Positions 35,188 through 43,519 of a stretch of 53,742 nucleotides of DNA are shown piece by piece. A program made the translations under genes and the position numbers. Below the pieces are notes generated by a model. The model searched no databases. It saw only the letters and a list, made by a program, of their open reading frames with translations, and was not told the origin of the DNA. The DNA is from Nitrospira sp. (GTDB lineage: Bacteria > Nitrospirota > Nitrospiria > Nitrospirales > Nitrospiraceae): NCBI GenBank assembly GCA_018242685.1, contig JAFEBM010000031.1:1-53742 (forward strand), in the 5' to 3' direction. The stretch's first letter is position 1. The number at the start of each line of letters is the position of its first letter.

Positions 35188-35874
35188 ATGACGAAGTGGC
35201 AAGCGGGGAGACTTATTACCTGCCTCCTTATCCTCATGACGAGTTTGCCGAGTGCATGGGCGACGTCGAACGACACACCAGGCACTGACGGGCCGTCGCT
35301 GGAGGAGACGTTGGCATTTATCAAAGACACGTGGGAAGCATGTGCAACAATGCACAGTGGGTTGCAGCGTATGATTGCCAAGGACGGCTCCCTCTGGCAT
35401 ATGGATCGAATGGCCAAGGTCGACGTGGTTGTTATGCCTCCATCAGCTCTCAAAATTATCACACGCCTGAATGAATTGAGGAAGTTGAGCGGGATATTCG
35501 GAATTCAATCGCCGGCGGAAAAGATTCAGGAGTTTGACTTGAACGCACTATCTCCTAAGGTGAGCCCGGAACGGGAGGGTGAGGACATCAACCTCTATGG
35601 AATTCGGCTGCGCTGTGCGCGTGGGGCATGTGTAACTGAGTGGCTTGCGTCTCTCGCGATACCGGGCAAACCCATGCACGAACTAAAAACCGGCAAAGCG
35701 GCCGTCACGAGTCTTGATGAGCTTGTGTATGAGGATCGCGCCCCAAAAGACAAACCGGGAGAAAAAAAGGGGGAGGTGTATATTCCAGTCTGTGACATGG
35801 CATCCTTAGAAAGTCTTTCTAAAGCCTTCCACCACGCCATCAGCAAAGTTGATGGGAAGAAGCCGCTGTTCTAG
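35188..35874 (+). CDS. Exported hypothetical protein
   Basis: The frame is open from 35041, but the ATG at 35188 gives a proper signal peptide (MTKWQAGRLITCLLILMTSL, ending SAWA) and 228 aa. The mature protein is soluble, with LEETLAFIKDTWEACATMHSG near the start and an acidic patch in the middle, and a cysteine pair (RCARGAC). No family recognised. It follows the tRNA by about 180 bases that hold nothing else I can recognise. Function unknown. Confidence 0.6.
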   Translation: MTKWQAGRLITCLLILMTSLPSAWATSNDTPGTDGPSLEETLAFIKDTWEACATMHSGLQRMIAKDGSLWHMDRMAKVDVVVMPPSALKIITRLNELRKLSGIFGIQSPAEKIQEFDLNALSPKVSPEREGEDINLYGIRLRCARGACVTEWLASLAIPGKPMHELKTGKAAVTSLDELVYEDRAPKDKPGEKKGEVYIPVCDMASLESLSKAFHHAISKVDGKKPLF

Positions 35875-36695
35875 TACGCGATACGAACGAGATTGAGAAG
35901 AAGAAAAGGAGCGAATCTCTGAGGAACTGGAGGCGCAGGCTTCTTGAGCAGTACATCGCGTCGGAATTGCAGTGCATCGGACTAGATTTCCTACCAACGT
36001 CGGTGTACTTGAGATTTCACCCGATCTCATTCATTTGCCCCCCATACAGACCGTGTACTGGAAAGTCTGTTTAAGCCTGATCCGATGAGGGGCGAGCGGC
36101 TACCTTAAACTAGCGACCTGCCGCCCCTGATCTGCTGCTATTTGGTTGTGTGCCTGGTGAGGTCCGCAACCGTTGGGTAAACTCCTTCCCTTATCAAGCT
36201 ATTGCCCGTCTGCCACGCCGAGGTAGTCGGCAACATATTACTTTCTGGGCACTCAATCGAGTCAATGATTCCCTTGAGTTGGCATAAGAACCCGATCAAT
36301 TGTTGCTTGATCGATCTCCATCTCTAGTTAGCGATTCCCATTCAAACACAATGGGTTACGTGCAAACAATGCCCTTATCCTCCCTGTGCATGATTATAGA
36401 AGCAGTTCCTTCCCGTCACCATTAACGTTGCCAATGGGTTGAAATGGGTTGAATGGCTGTGCAATTCCCGTCTTGATTTTCATTCATCTGTCTGTGTAGC
36501 CTTCCCATATGCTGCGATTCTGGTGTTCGAATCATCTCGGTATAAATTCGAACTGTAAAGTTCCAGGTTCAATTCCTTATAGAACCCCCCTCAATCCTAA
36601 CCCATTGGTAATGTATGGAGATAGCGGCGCTTGTCTTCAGTCATTCCGCTAAAGCTGGATAGATCTATGATGGAGTTTTATCTACTATAACCTTT
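35875..36695. other. Gene-poor stretch, no function seen
   Basis: About 820 bases without a convincing gene, visibly more AT-rich than the neighbours. It contains a hairpin with arms CGATCAA (36293-36299) and TTGATCG (36307-36313), and a 14-base match (36564-36577) to the T arm of the tRNA-Arg gene that is not part of a whole tRNA. Confidence 0.5.
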
Positions 36696-36884
36696 ATGCG
36701 CGAAAGAGGTTATCCCGTGCGATGGTTTTGCCGATATAGAAAGCAAGCGACGATTGGAGCGGTCTTCTGTGGACAGAAGAAGCGGTTTGCCTGGACCAGA
36801 CAATGTCCCTGTTGTGGGAGGCCACTTGAGAAGACGGATCCGATGAATCCATGGGTTTGTGAATGTGGATGGCGCAGTCAATGA
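36696..36884 (+). CDS. Small cysteine-rich protein, possible zinc ribbon
   Basis: A 62-aa frame whose second half reads CPCCGRPLEKTDPMNPWVCE then CGWRSQ, a four-cysteine pattern (CxxC, later CxC) typical of a zinc ribbon. The first half is basic and aromatic (RWFCRYRKQAT). The ATG at 36696 has no good ribosome site, so the start is uncertain. It sits in a gene-poor region and is followed 24 bases later by a tiny membrane protein. Function unknown. Confidence 0.45.
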   Translation: MRERGYPVRWFCRYRKQATIGAVFCGQKKRFAWTRQCPCCGRPLEKTDPMNPWVCECGWRSQ

Positions 36885-36908
36885 ATCGAGCAAGAAGAGG
36901 GAGGTGCC

Positions 36909-37049
36909 ATGATCCCCGTTTTGCACGACGTGAGAGCAGCGTTCTTTCTGGTAATCGCATTGACCATGCTGTTGTTTATCTGTGCGGTGGCCGGCTTGGG
37001 AGCAGTGCTGCGACCGATCCGATGGTCTGATCGGAAAGGGTATCGCTGA
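36909..37049 (+). CDS. Tiny single-pass membrane protein
   Basis: A 46-aa frame beginning MIPVLHDVRAAFFLVIALTM, with one hydrophobic helix (about 11-32) and a basic tail (RPIRWSDRKGYR). A textbook ribosome site, AGAGGGAGG, lies seven bases ahead of the ATG. Positive residues after the helix suggest that the C-terminus faces the cytoplasm. It was found by reading the sequence and is too short for most gene callers. Function unknown. Confidence 0.55.
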   Translation: MIPVLHDVRAAFFLVIALTMLLFICAVAGLGAVLRPIRWSDRKGYR

Positions 37050-37373
37050 GCAAGAGAAAGGTTAAGCCGGCAGTGGGGCTTGATCGGTCTTTTTCTCTTC
37101 CTCGTAGGGTTTTTCGTTTCCTACTGATCTGATTTCAGTTCTCTGCCCAGTAGAGAATCTTCCCCTCTCTCATCCGGTGTCTGCCCAAATATTGAAATTT
37201 ATTAGGCATCCTGTCTTCCTTCAGCTAGGCTCCAGCTAAAGCGTCCCTTTTCAACTGTAGTGCTATATTTGTTTGGAAGGGGAACCAGCGTGCATTGCAG
37301 ACCATCGTCCATGCACCGATTGTCTAGGAATCCATTGAACAGCGCGTTTTGATGTCACCTGGAGGAGAAGATT
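37050..37373. other. Intergenic stretch before pal, with a possible promoter
   Basis: No gene seen. An extended -10, TGCTATATT (TATATT at 37264-37269), may drive pal; no clear -35 matches it. A weak hairpin AAGCC/GGCTT followed by CTTTTTC is near 37063-37100, after the tiny membrane protein. Confidence 0.4.
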
Positions 37374-38009
37374 ATGAATGGAGTGCTAGCGAAATCTGGA
37401 GCTGTGGTGATGCTGGGACTGGTCTTGTTGTCGAATCAAGGCTGTAACAAGAAGTGGCTCCAATCTGACGGTGAAGGTAAAGCCGAGAGCGGAAGTTCAA
37501 AGCTCCCCAATATGTCAGGAGGAGGTCCAAACAGTGAATTGAGCGGTTTCTCTCGTAATCCGTCAGAAGAACGACTTGCGCAAGGTGGATATTCGACGGC
37601 GCTGAACCCCTCGGGGTTCAGCGCGCGCCAGCGCGCCGAACTGACAAAAGAAGAAAAGGCTGCCGTGGAAGCGGGTTTACAAGACGTTTTCTTTGGTTAT
37701 GACCAGTGGACCCTTTCGAATGCCGGCACGGAAGCGCTCAATCAGGATGCTGTTTATCTCAAGGATCATCCAGGCGTCCTGTTGAAAATTGAAGGGCACT
37801 GTGACGAGCGAGGCACCGCCGACTATAACATGGTTTTGGGCGACAAGCGCGCCAAGGCTGCTCGAAACTACCTTGCGGAAGTCGGGGTGAATCCGAAGCA
37901 GGTAGCGATCGTATCGTATGGCAAAGAGCGTCCCTTTTGCTTCGATCGGGATGAGGCTTGCTATCAACAGAATCGCCGGGGCCACATGCTTCTAACCAAT
38001 AAGAAGTAG
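37374..38009 (+). CDS. pal: Peptidoglycan-associated lipoprotein
   Basis: Pal (211 aa) anchors the outer membrane to peptidoglycan as part of the Tol-Pal system. The signal peptide ends in lipobox LSNQGC (Cys24). The linker to about 100 is rich in Ser, Gly and Asn. The OmpA-like domain (105-208) has VFFGYDQWTLS, IEGHCDERGTADYNM and LGDKRAKAARNYLAEVGV, and the conserved NRRGHM. No tol genes are adjacent. The ribosome site GGAGGAG is strong. A terminator hairpin follows the gene. Confidence 0.95.
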   Translation: MNGVLAKSGAVVMLGLVLLSNQGCNKKWLQSDGEGKAESGSSKLPNMSGGGPNSELSGFSRNPSEERLAQGGYSTALNPSGFSARQRAELTKEEKAAVEAGLQDVFFGYDQWTLSNAGTEALNQDAVYLKDHPGVLLKIEGHCDERGTADYNMVLGDKRAKAARNYLAEVGVNPKQVAIVSYGKERPFCFDRDEACYQQNRRGHMLLTNKK

Positions 38010-38026
38010 GGTGTTTTAGGGTGACA

Positions 38027-38053
38027 CGTCATCCGAAGGGACGACGGGTTTTT
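38027..38053 (+). terminator. Rho-independent terminator after pal
   Basis: A stem pairs CGTC (38027-38030) and TCC with GGA and GACG (38043-38046), around a GAAG loop with one mismatch. It is followed by GG and then five T residues (38049-38053). Confidence 0.65.
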
Positions 38054-38118
38054 CCCGAGCGTTTAGAACAATCTGTCGCATCACTTCAGATCGCTAATTT
38101 CAAGCAAGGAATTCTTCG

Positions 38119-38499
38119 TTGAAAAAACTTGGTTCTTTTTTCAAAACAGAAACCATCGACCGAATTCCGTCCAAACCTCAGTCACAGGACCGACGTGTTC
38201 AACCAAGATTCACCGCGCAATTTCGCAGCACCTTTTCGGGTCAGAGACAGGAAGGACAGGGGCGAACTCTGGATGTGTCTGCCGGCGGTTGTAAAATCGA
38301 AAGCGACATGAAAGGGGAACAAGGTGCGAAGTTCGAATGCCGACTCCACATTCCAGGCCTTGATTGGCCGTTGCGGATCGACGAAGCCACTGTGCGTTGG
38401 ATTGACGGTAATAGTTTTGGGATCGCGTTTTCGCGTATCACTCCAGAAGAGTGTGCGAAGCTCAAGACGGTACTCTCCGAACTTGAACGGGATGAGTAA
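38119..38499 (+). CDS. PilZ-domain cyclic-di-GMP-binding protein
   Basis: This 126-aa PilZ protein has the RxxxR motif (Arg26 to Arg30 in DRRVQPRF) and DxSxxG (Asp52-Val-Ser54 to Gly57, DVSAGG), the two elements that hold cyclic di-GMP. It starts with TTG at 38119. The domain makes up almost the entire protein, so it is a stand-alone signal receiver. The target process is unknown. It follows pal by about 110 bases that contain the terminator. Confidence 0.85.
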   Translation: MKKLGSFFKTETIDRIPSKPQSQDRRVQPRFTAQFRSTFSGQRQEGQGRTLDVSAGGCKIESDMKGEQGAKFECRLHIPGLDWPLRIDEATVRWIDGNSFGIAFSRITPEECAKLKTVLSELERDE

Positions 38500-38728
38500 A
38501 TTCCTTCCCTAGTCGCTACAACGCACACACTTCCACCCGCGTAAGGATTTCTTGAAGACTTGCTCGACGGGATCGTATCGATCTCGCATTCCACCTGTGA
38601 GTCCACGCGCTTTTCACAGGTACTATTCTGAGCACGGTTGACATGGCTACCGTAACTGTCAGAAAGTACAGAATGGCTGATGTCTGAGCCAAAAAATCTC
38701 GGCATGAGGATAGAGAAAGGAGTCGGGA

Positions 38729-38890
38729 GTGGAACAGAGGTATGCAATCACTGTGAAGTTCTTGGTCGATGCCGATTCGGCGGAAGATGCTGAAGAGATG
38801 GTCGAAACGGCCTGTGAAAAGGCGTCGGCATCCTTCCCGGAAATGAGTTACGAAGGGATTGAGGATATCGAGGAAGAAGAAGAGGCGTAG
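38729..38890 (+). CDS. Tiny acidic protein
   Basis: GTG at 38729, preceded by AAAGGAG, opens a 53-codon frame ending TAG at 38890. The product begins MEQRYAITVKFLVDADSAED, has two cysteine-poor helices with repeated Glu and Asp, and ends in a run of glutamates. The pattern of a beta strand followed by a helix recalls a small ferredoxin-like half, but I claim no family. It is probably a real gene, given the ribosome site and the reading frame. msrA follows 50 bases later. Confidence 0.5.
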   Translation: MEQRYAITVKFLVDADSAEDAEEMVETACEKASASFPEMSYEGIEDIEEEEEA

Positions 38891-38940
38891 CCGACTTCGT
38901 CTGCTGAAACCATCCTACGATTCACCCGGCCAATCACGCA

Positions 38941-39504
38941 ATGGGCAATGAATCACGATCGATCTTACCTGAGAAGGAAGTCGCCATCTTTGCAGGGGGC
39001 TGTTTTTGGTGCCTTGAGGCGGTGTATGACCAGGTTGAAGGTGTGAGTTCGGTCGAGTCCGGTTACATCGGGGGTAACCTCGATCACCCTACGTACGAAG
39101 CTGTGTGTGGGGGACAGACCGGCCATGCCGAAGCCGTACGGATCACCTTTGATTCTCGGGTGATCATCTATAAAGAACTGCTTGAGATCTTTTTTGCCAT
39201 TCACGATCCGACGACACCCGATCGGCAAGGAAACGATAAGGGAACCCAATACCGTTCGGCGATTTTCTTCTGTGACACAACACAGCTTCACACAGCCGAG
39301 ACTTTGATCAAAATCCTAACTGAAGAGAAGCTGTACGACGCTCCTATCGTCACACAGGTCGTACCAGCCGGGCGATGGTATGAGGCGGAGCCCTATCATC
39401 AGGAGTATTTTGTTCGAAATCCCTTCCAAGGTTACTGTCAGTTTGTGGTGGGACCCAAAGTCGCGAAGTTTAGAAAGCAGTTCGCTCACCGTCTAAAAAC
39501 TTAA
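38941..39504 (+). CDS. msrA: Peptide-methionine (S)-S-oxide reductase MsrA
   Basis: MsrA (187 aa) repairs oxidised methionine. The catalytic Cys21 is in FAGGCFWCLEAVYDQV, the substrate pocket includes GYIGGNLDHPTYEAVCGGQTGHAE, and the dehydrated C-terminal part has YRSAIFF and AEPYHQEYF. A second cysteine in GYCQF may help recycle it. No signal peptide is present, so it is cytoplasmic. MsrB is not nearby. Confidence 0.95.
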   Translation: MGNESRSILPEKEVAIFAGGCFWCLEAVYDQVEGVSSVESGYIGGNLDHPTYEAVCGGQTGHAEAVRITFDSRVIIYKELLEIFFAIHDPTTPDRQGNDKGTQYRSAIFFCDTTQLHTAETLIKILTEEKLYDAPIVTQVVPAGRWYEAEPYHQEYFVRNPFQGYCQFVVGPKVAKFRKQFAHRLKT

Positions 39505-39515
39505 GCCATACCCGC

Positions 39516-39947
39516 TCATCGGCTGAACAATCCAACCAAGATCTCTCGTATCGCTCCAAAAACTGCAGGCTTCTGGAATACTTGATGCGTTTTCAGCTGC
39601 ACCTCGGTATGCAGGGGGCAAAAAGGCCATTCGCCGGCTGGGTTGCCCTGGACATGGGCAATGATAGAGCCGTCTGTGTCGGTATCGAGCGAGTGAACGA
39701 CTATGAGAGGACTGTTCGGATCAAGTAAACAGGTATCGTCCATAGCCGCCTGGCCTGTCGCTGTATGGCGAATCTGAACGTGCTGTTGCCCCTCTGAGAA
39801 CACAGTATCCCCATCCCGTATCGGGCCGGCCGGTGCCCAGGAATACAGAACCAGCGGAGCAAGCAGAATGAGGATGACGGTAATGCCGATCGACCAGAGC
39901 GGAGGCTCACTTCTATTACCTTCATCATTTGTAGAGGCTGCAGTCAT
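39516..39947 (-). CDS. Hypothetical membrane-anchored protein
   Basis: A 143-aa protein with one hydrophobic segment (about 18-38, SIGITVILILLAPLVLYSW) and an exported C-terminal domain. The latter contains two cysteines (DDTCLLDPNSP and WPFCPLHTE) about 40 residues apart that could form a disulfide or bind metal. No family recognised. The gene converges on msrA with 11 bases between stops and faces the phosphate island. Confidence 0.55.
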   Translation of the reverse strand: MTAASTNDEGNRSEPPLWSIGITVILILLAPLVLYSWAPAGPIRDGDTVFSEGQQHVQIRHTATGQAAMDDTCLLDPNSPLIVVHSLDTDTDGSIIAHVQGNPAGEWPFCPLHTEVQLKTHQVFQKPAVFGAIREILVGLFSR

Positions 39948-40055
39948 TTTTTGATCAACTCTTCTAATTAGGACCGAGTGCGACCAGTGCTATGGATTTT
40001 GTAAGATGTGACGACCACTCTCTCGTTCTTGCCGCCTCAAGTTGCTAGGAAAAAA

Positions 40056-40106
40056 TTAACAGTCCCGTAATACTGCGGTTATCCTCTCGCAATCCTACGC
40101 TATTAC
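40056..40106 (+). promoter_or_regulatory. Five tandem 11-nt units, Pho-box-like
   Basis: Reading in steps of 11 bases, the units begin TTAACAG (40056), GTAATAC (40067), GTTATCC (40078), GCAATCC (40089) and CTATTAC (40100). Columns agree well (T at 2, A at 3-4, T at 5, C at 7). An 11-nt period is what PhoB or PhoP dimers need. A possible -10 TACGCT overlaps the fourth and fifth units. Confidence 0.55.
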
Positions 40107-40150
40107 AACGAAGCCGACATCAACGGTTGCCTTAACCAGGGAGGAACCCA

Positions 40151-41257
40151 ATGATACGGCCATTTTTGAAAACGGTTGCGCTTGGACTTGCTGTGCAGTC
40201 TGTGCTTCATCTTTTCTGCCTTGCCGAGCCCTCGTCGGCTGAACTGAGTGGTCCGCTGGCCTCGGTGACCGTTGATCCGACCCTGCCGCACTACGCGGCG
40301 CAAACACAGGTGTCCGGCGCGTTCAAAGTTCATGGATCAGACACGATGTATCAGCTTCTCGCTCGCCTCAGCATGGAGTTTCAGCGACTCCAACCCAAGG
40401 CCGCTATTGAGGTGCGCGGAGGAGGCTCCGCCAAAGCCATTGCAGAACTTCTGCAGCCCCCGCTCAGTAAATCGGGCAAGGTGAGGTTGTTCGAAGAACG
40501 TGCCGCCCATGTTCAACTCATCGCCACATCGCGTGAACTGCGCGATGCCGAAGTGAAAGAATTCGTCGCTCAACACGGGTACGAACCGACGACCATTCCT
40601 GTGGCGGTCGACGCAGTGGCGTTGTACGTGCATAAGGACAACCCCCTGCCGGGCCTGACCCTTGACCAGGCCGATGCCATATTTTCAACGACGCGCAAAC
40701 GTGGGTCCAAGATCGAGATCATGCAGTGGGGTCATCTTGGGTTGAGCGACGGATGGGGGCAGTCTCCAATTCGGCTCTATGGTCGTGATCGAAGATCCGG
40801 CACGAAAGAGTTCTTTCAGGAACATTGTCTCGAGGGCGGGGATTTCAAGCCCGGTATTCACGAGGCTCCGGGAGCTGCATCGGTCGTTCTCGATCTGAGC
40901 CGCGATCCTCTCGGAATCGGCTATAGCGGCCTTGCGCTGCAATCTTCCGCTGTGCGGGTGGTTCCGATTGCGGATGCTCCCGGTATGCCGCTCGTCACAC
41001 CGTCTTCGGAGACCGTCGCGGATCATACCTATCCCCTACGGCGGGTGCTGTATTTGTACTTGGATCAGCCACCGAAGACACCTGTTCCTGCAGCGGTGCA
41101 GGAGTTCGTGACCTTCATCCTCAGCCAGGAAGGGCAGCAGGCAGTGTCCAAGGCGGGGTTCTTTCCCCTCCCCTCGACCCACGTGGCGAGAGGCGCGGTC
41201 GCCCTCGGATTCCCGGCCAATTCCACACCAACCGCAATTCGCCAGGACAGCCATTGA
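40151..41257 (+). CDS. PstS-like phosphate-binding protein
   Basis: This 368-aa exported protein belongs to the PstS/SphX family of phosphate receptors. A signal peptide (1-30, MIRPFLKTVALGLAVQSVL) precedes the fold, FKVHGSDTMYQLL, RGGGSAKAI and YGRDRRSGTKEFFQEH. The usual Ser-rich binding pocket (here HGSDTM, then SGTKE) is kept in altered form. It differs clearly from the second PstS at 44714 and lacks pstC, so it may act on its own or share a transporter. The upstream tandem 11-nt repeats suggest phosphate control. The ATG follows CAGGGAGG. Confidence 0.85.
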   Translation: MIRPFLKTVALGLAVQSVLHLFCLAEPSSAELSGPLASVTVDPTLPHYAAQTQVSGAFKVHGSDTMYQLLARLSMEFQRLQPKAAIEVRGGGSAKAIAELLQPPLSKSGKVRLFEERAAHVQLIATSRELRDAEVKEFVAQHGYEPTTIPVAVDAVALYVHKDNPLPGLTLDQADAIFSTTRKRGSKIEIMQWGHLGLSDGWGQSPIRLYGRDRRSGTKEFFQEHCLEGGDFKPGIHEAPGAASVVLDLSRDPLGIGYSGLALQSSAVRVVPIADAPGMPLVTPSSETVADHTYPLRRVLYLYLDQPPKTPVPAAVQEFVTFILSQEGQQAVSKAGFFPLPSTHVARGAVALGFPANSTPTAIRQDSH

Positions 41258-41321
41258 TCTCGAGGACGAATCCGTTCCGATTCCAGTCGCAATTCTTACA
41301 CAGCAGAAGGAGGGTGTCGAA

Positions 41322-42890
41322 ATGGGAGGATTTCTGAAGGCGGTGTGTGCCGGGGGGATCATCGCACTGGTCGCACTCAGCCTAGAGCTCTCGACCGTAT
41401 TTGCGGCTGAAGATATATCAAATCAGGACTCAAACCCGCCTTCGAACACAAGCGCCCAACGAGCAAGCTCGGCGTCACCGGAGACACCGGGTCTGTTGCC
41501 ATCGGAGGAAACCCCATCGGGGCCGGTTTCCCTCGAAGATCTGTTGCTCGAGAAGGGAACCATCACCAAGGATGAATGGCTCCGGATTCGCACGGAGCAG
41601 GAATATAAGGCCACAGACCAAACAAGGCGTCTGGACAGCTTAGAGGATTGGAAGTACAAAACCGAAGTGCTCCCGATCTTGCGGGACAAGATCAATTTCG
41701 GCCTGAACTCGCTGCAATTTCTGTATGGGCACGTCAACGCCAATGTTCCCGAAGGGAGAAGCCAAGATAGCTTCTCTGTTCGCCGAGCAGAGCTGGTTTT
41801 CTGGGGAAAACTGAGCGACTATCTTCCCCGCTGGCATATGTTGATGGAGTTCCAAAGTACCGGGCTGATCAACAATACTCCGACTGGTAATAGTGGTAGT
41901 TCAAGCGGAACTCCCAGTGTGGCGAGCTTCTTTCGCGAGGCCTATATTGATGTTCGGCCGGTCCAATCATGGGCGCCCAACCTCAATATCATCAGGATGG
42001 GGATCTTCCGCATGCCCTTCGGTATCTTTACTGAAACGTCGGGTGGTTTGCGCGATATCATCAGCTCTCCGTACTTGAATGGGGTGGGAGGCGGTGGTGG
42101 ACCAGGACAGAATAGGAACGGTACTGGTGGGACTATTGAGTTTCTTCAAGAACGCGACTATTTTGTCGATGTGAGGGGGAAACTTTTCAATCGGCTGGAA
42201 TACGTTGTCGGTATCATGAACAACAATAACTTTGCGGCGAACGGCATCGTCAGCAACACGTCGGGGATCGGTGGGGCGAATCAGCCCAAAGCGGTGTATA
42301 CCCGCATCAGGCTTTTCGGCGATGACGTCTCCTTTATCAGCTTCAATATGATCCAGGGGACATCAAACAACGCCGGGACCTTCATTAATGGGCGTGGCAA
42401 AGGCCACTTTGACCGTTATGGTGTGGATTTTCGCTACAACCCAAAGTTTCTGCCTGGTTTCATGGTCTACGGAGAGTACTGGCAAGGCCATGACGGCTCG
42501 AATGCGACCACGGTGGGGACTCCGGCCAATGGAGCTTGTCTTGATACTGCGGTTTGCGGCGGCTCCGGTGCACCAGGGGTGCAGCGACGCACATGGTACG
42601 TCCTGGCAAAGTACCTCTTTACAGAAGGGCCACTCGAAAACTTCGAGCCGGTCTTTATGTATGAGCAGTTCGACCCCAACACCAGACTGTCGAACGATCT
42701 CTATACCAGGCAAATCGTCGGACTGACCTACTATTTTGAAAATTTCCCGCCGAAAATGCAGTCCAAAATCCAGTTCAACTATGAGTTCCGACACCATTCG
42801 GGGTTGGGGCCTGGCATACCGCTCAATGCTGCTACGGACCCATTTGCACAAAACGCATTCTTCCTGCAGTGGCAGTTGCGGTACATGTAG
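41322..42890 (+). CDS. Phosphate-selective porin, OprP/OprO type
   Basis: This 522-aa outer-membrane porin has a signal peptide (1-28) and a low-complexity linker (30-70). A short helix (LLEKGTITKDEWLRIRTEQ) follows, then a beta barrel of alternating strands ending in WQLRYM, the C-terminal aromatic signature of outer-membrane proteins. Blocks such as SFSVRRAELVFWGKLSDYL and EFQSTGLINN are typical of the OprP/OprO group. It lies 64 bases after the PstS-like gene and very likely passes phosphate or polyphosphate. The first part of the barrel has a Ser/Gly-rich loop (NTPTGNSGSSSG). Confidence 0.85.
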   Translation: MGGFLKAVCAGGIIALVALSLELSTVFAAEDISNQDSNPPSNTSAQRASSASPETPGLLPSEETPSGPVSLEDLLLEKGTITKDEWLRIRTEQEYKATDQTRRLDSLEDWKYKTEVLPILRDKINFGLNSLQFLYGHVNANVPEGRSQDSFSVRRAELVFWGKLSDYLPRWHMLMEFQSTGLINNTPTGNSGSSSGTPSVASFFREAYIDVRPVQSWAPNLNIIRMGIFRMPFGIFTETSGGLRDIISSPYLNGVGGGGGPGQNRNGTGGTIEFLQERDYFVDVRGKLFNRLEYVVGIMNNNNFAANGIVSNTSGIGGANQPKAVYTRIRLFGDDVSFISFNMIQGTSNNAGTFINGRGKGHFDRYGVDFRYNPKFLPGFMVYGEYWQGHDGSNATTVGTPANGACLDTAVCGGSGAPGVQRRTWYVLAKYLFTEGPLENFEPVFMYEQFDPNTRLSNDLYTRQIVGLTYYFENFPPKMQSKIQFNYEFRHHSGLGPGIPLNAATDPFAQNAFFLQWQLRYM

Positions 42891-42959
42891 TGTGCACTAT
42901 GATTCCTTGCTCCAGCGTCGGTGTGATGCTGGATAGTGGAACGGTGTAAGGAGGTAAAT

Positions 42960-43496
42960 GTGAGAATTGTTGCTAGTCTTCTCGTCCTCTTATGGGCGGG
43001 GGTGAGCGCCTGTGCTTACACAGGCAAGGTGTTTCCCTCCAAGGCGATGGAGGGCGTTGACCACACATTTGATTTTTCCCGCTGGCGTATGATGACCGAT
43101 GGGGCTGAATCGAAAAAGGTTCAGCTTGGTGGGCGGATTGTGCAGTCGCAGGTATCCGGCGACATGGTAACTCTCGTCGTCAGTCAGTTGCCGATCGCCA
43201 ACCACCCGGCTTACGGACCAAAGGATAACGGGAAGAATAACGGAGATTTTGTCATTATCTATCAGGGACAAATCGAGAAATCAGATCTCCAGCGCGGCAA
43301 TCGAGTGATGGTTGTAGGGAGGACTCATCCGCCGAAAGTCATCACTGCCGACGATTTCTCCCGAAGCTTTCCGATCGTGGAGGCCCAATGCCTTCATTTC
43401 TGGAACACGCAGGGACGTGACATTGAAGATTTTCCCTTCTATGAGGCTGGATACGTGACCCTTAGGCAAGAGACGGTTTGTGCGAAGAATCCATAG
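42960..43496 (+). CDS. Slp-family outer membrane lipoprotein
   Basis: The GTG at 42960 is chosen because the excellent ribosome site AAGGAGG lies six bases ahead (178 aa). The signal peptide ends in lipobox VSAC (Cys18). The mature domain matches the Slp family pattern, with LGGRIVQSQVSGDMVTLVV, SQLPIANHPAYG, and GDFVIIYQGQIEKSD then RGNRVMVVGR. Slp proteins appear at the outer membrane in starvation. Position between a phosphate porin and pst genes suggests a part in phosphate acquisition. A longer frame from 42936 is possible but not needed. Confidence 0.8.
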   Translation: MRIVASLLVLLWAGVSACAYTGKVFPSKAMEGVDHTFDFSRWRMMTDGAESKKVQLGGRIVQSQVSGDMVTLVVSQLPIANHPAYGPKDNGKNNGDFVIIYQGQIEKSDLQRGNRVMVVGRTHPPKVITADDFSRSFPIVEAQCLHFWNTQGRDIEDFPFYEAGYVTLRQETVCAKNP

Positions 43497-43519
43497 TTGT
43501 GGCATTCAATATAAAGTTC

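Noticed and set aside
36443..36465. Short repeat ATGGGTTGAA-ATGGGTTGAA
   Set aside because: Two copies only, with no further units; not a CRISPR or satellite.
36511..36590. Possible second tRNA
   Set aside because: Only the T-loop sequence fits. Acceptor and anticodon stems do not pair.
42891..42900. Short palindrome TAGTGTGCACTA near the porin stop
   Set aside because: Only five-base arms; likely chance.
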